64,000 bases of DNA, taken from the NCBI RefSeq assembly GCF_025024155.1, contig NW_026251710.1:372001-436000 (forward strand), given 5' to 3'. Below are positions 63,831 through 64,000 of this stretch, in pieces. This DNA is from Gamsiella multidivaricata. Taxonomy: Eukaryota > Mortierellomycota > Mortierellomycetes > Mortierellales > Mortierellaceae. The first letter of the stretch is position 1. Each line of letters starts with the position of its first letter. Both the position numbers and the translations under genes were made by a program. Under the pieces are notes generated by a model, which was given only the letters and a program-made list of their open reading frames with translations, did not search any database and was not told the DNA's origin.

Positions 63831-64000
63831 GACTAGTCTCCCTATTTATGCACAATATCTCGGCTTAATGGAAATATTTCATATGGTCGGGGCAAGAGAA
63901 GAGTTTCCTTTTCACTTTATAGAACTAAGTCCCTTTATACAGATTTCCTTTAGAGGGAGTTGACTGGACTAGGCGATGTTCGGTAGCGGTTTGAACTTGA

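Larger units (their letters stand above)
62096..63966 (+). mobile_element. Decayed pogo/Tigger-type DNA transposon
   Basis: The element is about 1.87 kb long. The left end starts cagtcaactctctataaagg and the right end, read on the opposite strand, starts cagtcaactccctctaaagg, so the terminal repeats match over about 23 nt with a few changes. Ends beginning with CAG and an internal CENP-B-like HTH plus DDE coding region fit the pogo/Tigger group of the Tc1/mariner superfamily. No clear TA target duplication remains. Confidence 0.75.

Overview
The window is nuclear DNA from an intron-rich fungus. Introns are short GT-AG introns, often with long A/T runs. The marker genes are fungal (ATG1, BOS1, ERG26-like, GFA1, secreted LysM proteins with GPI-like tails). 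Gene architecture and the small LysM proteins suggest Mucoromycota, probably Mortierellomycotina, but this is an inference and no ribosomal RNA or other direct taxonomic marker is present. I found no tRNA, rRNA or CRISPR array. All gene models were built by hand from frames and splice signals.

Left third (1-20 kb): housekeeping genes. These are the ER-Golgi SNARE BOS1 (+), nucleoside diphosphate kinase (-), a multipass UPF0658-type Golgi membrane protein (-), a sterol C-3 dehydrogenase / 3beta-HSD of ERG26 type (+), a thioredoxin-PITH protein (TXNL1, -), a tandem thioredoxin paralogue that has lost its first active-site cysteine (-), a small CRIB-domain protein (-) and the autophagy kinase ATG1 (-).

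Middle and right (21.7-60.1 kb): a very large, imperfect inverted duplication. The left arm reads GFA1 (+), RPS2 (+), MINPP-type histidine phosphatase (+), LysM proteins (-). The right arm is its mirror: LysM (+), LysM pseudogene (+), MINPP-type phosphatase (-), RPS2 (-), GFA1 (-). The centre (about 44-47.8 kb) holds a LUD-domain protein gene and non-coding spacer. Genes present only in the left arm are a mitochondrial RbfA-like factor, a large FYVE-finger protein and an ACAD10/11-type kinase. The phosphatase copies have diverged strongly. RPS2 exon 2 is apparently identical in both arms, and the last 1.6 kb of GFA1 including two introns is nearly identical. This mosaic points to gene conversion between the arms.

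Mobile DNA: between two direct copies of a LysM locus (47.7-48.7 and 51.3-52.05 kb) lies a decayed PIF/Harbinger-type element (a Myb/SANT-like ORF plus a frameshifted transposase). At the right end (62.1-63.97 kb) is a decayed pogo/Tigger-type element with recognisable terminal inverted repeats.

GFA1 makes the hexosamine precursor of chitin, and the LysM proteins are a chitin-binding family. Their sharing of the duplicated block may be chance or may reflect cell-wall biology; the sequence alone cannot decide.
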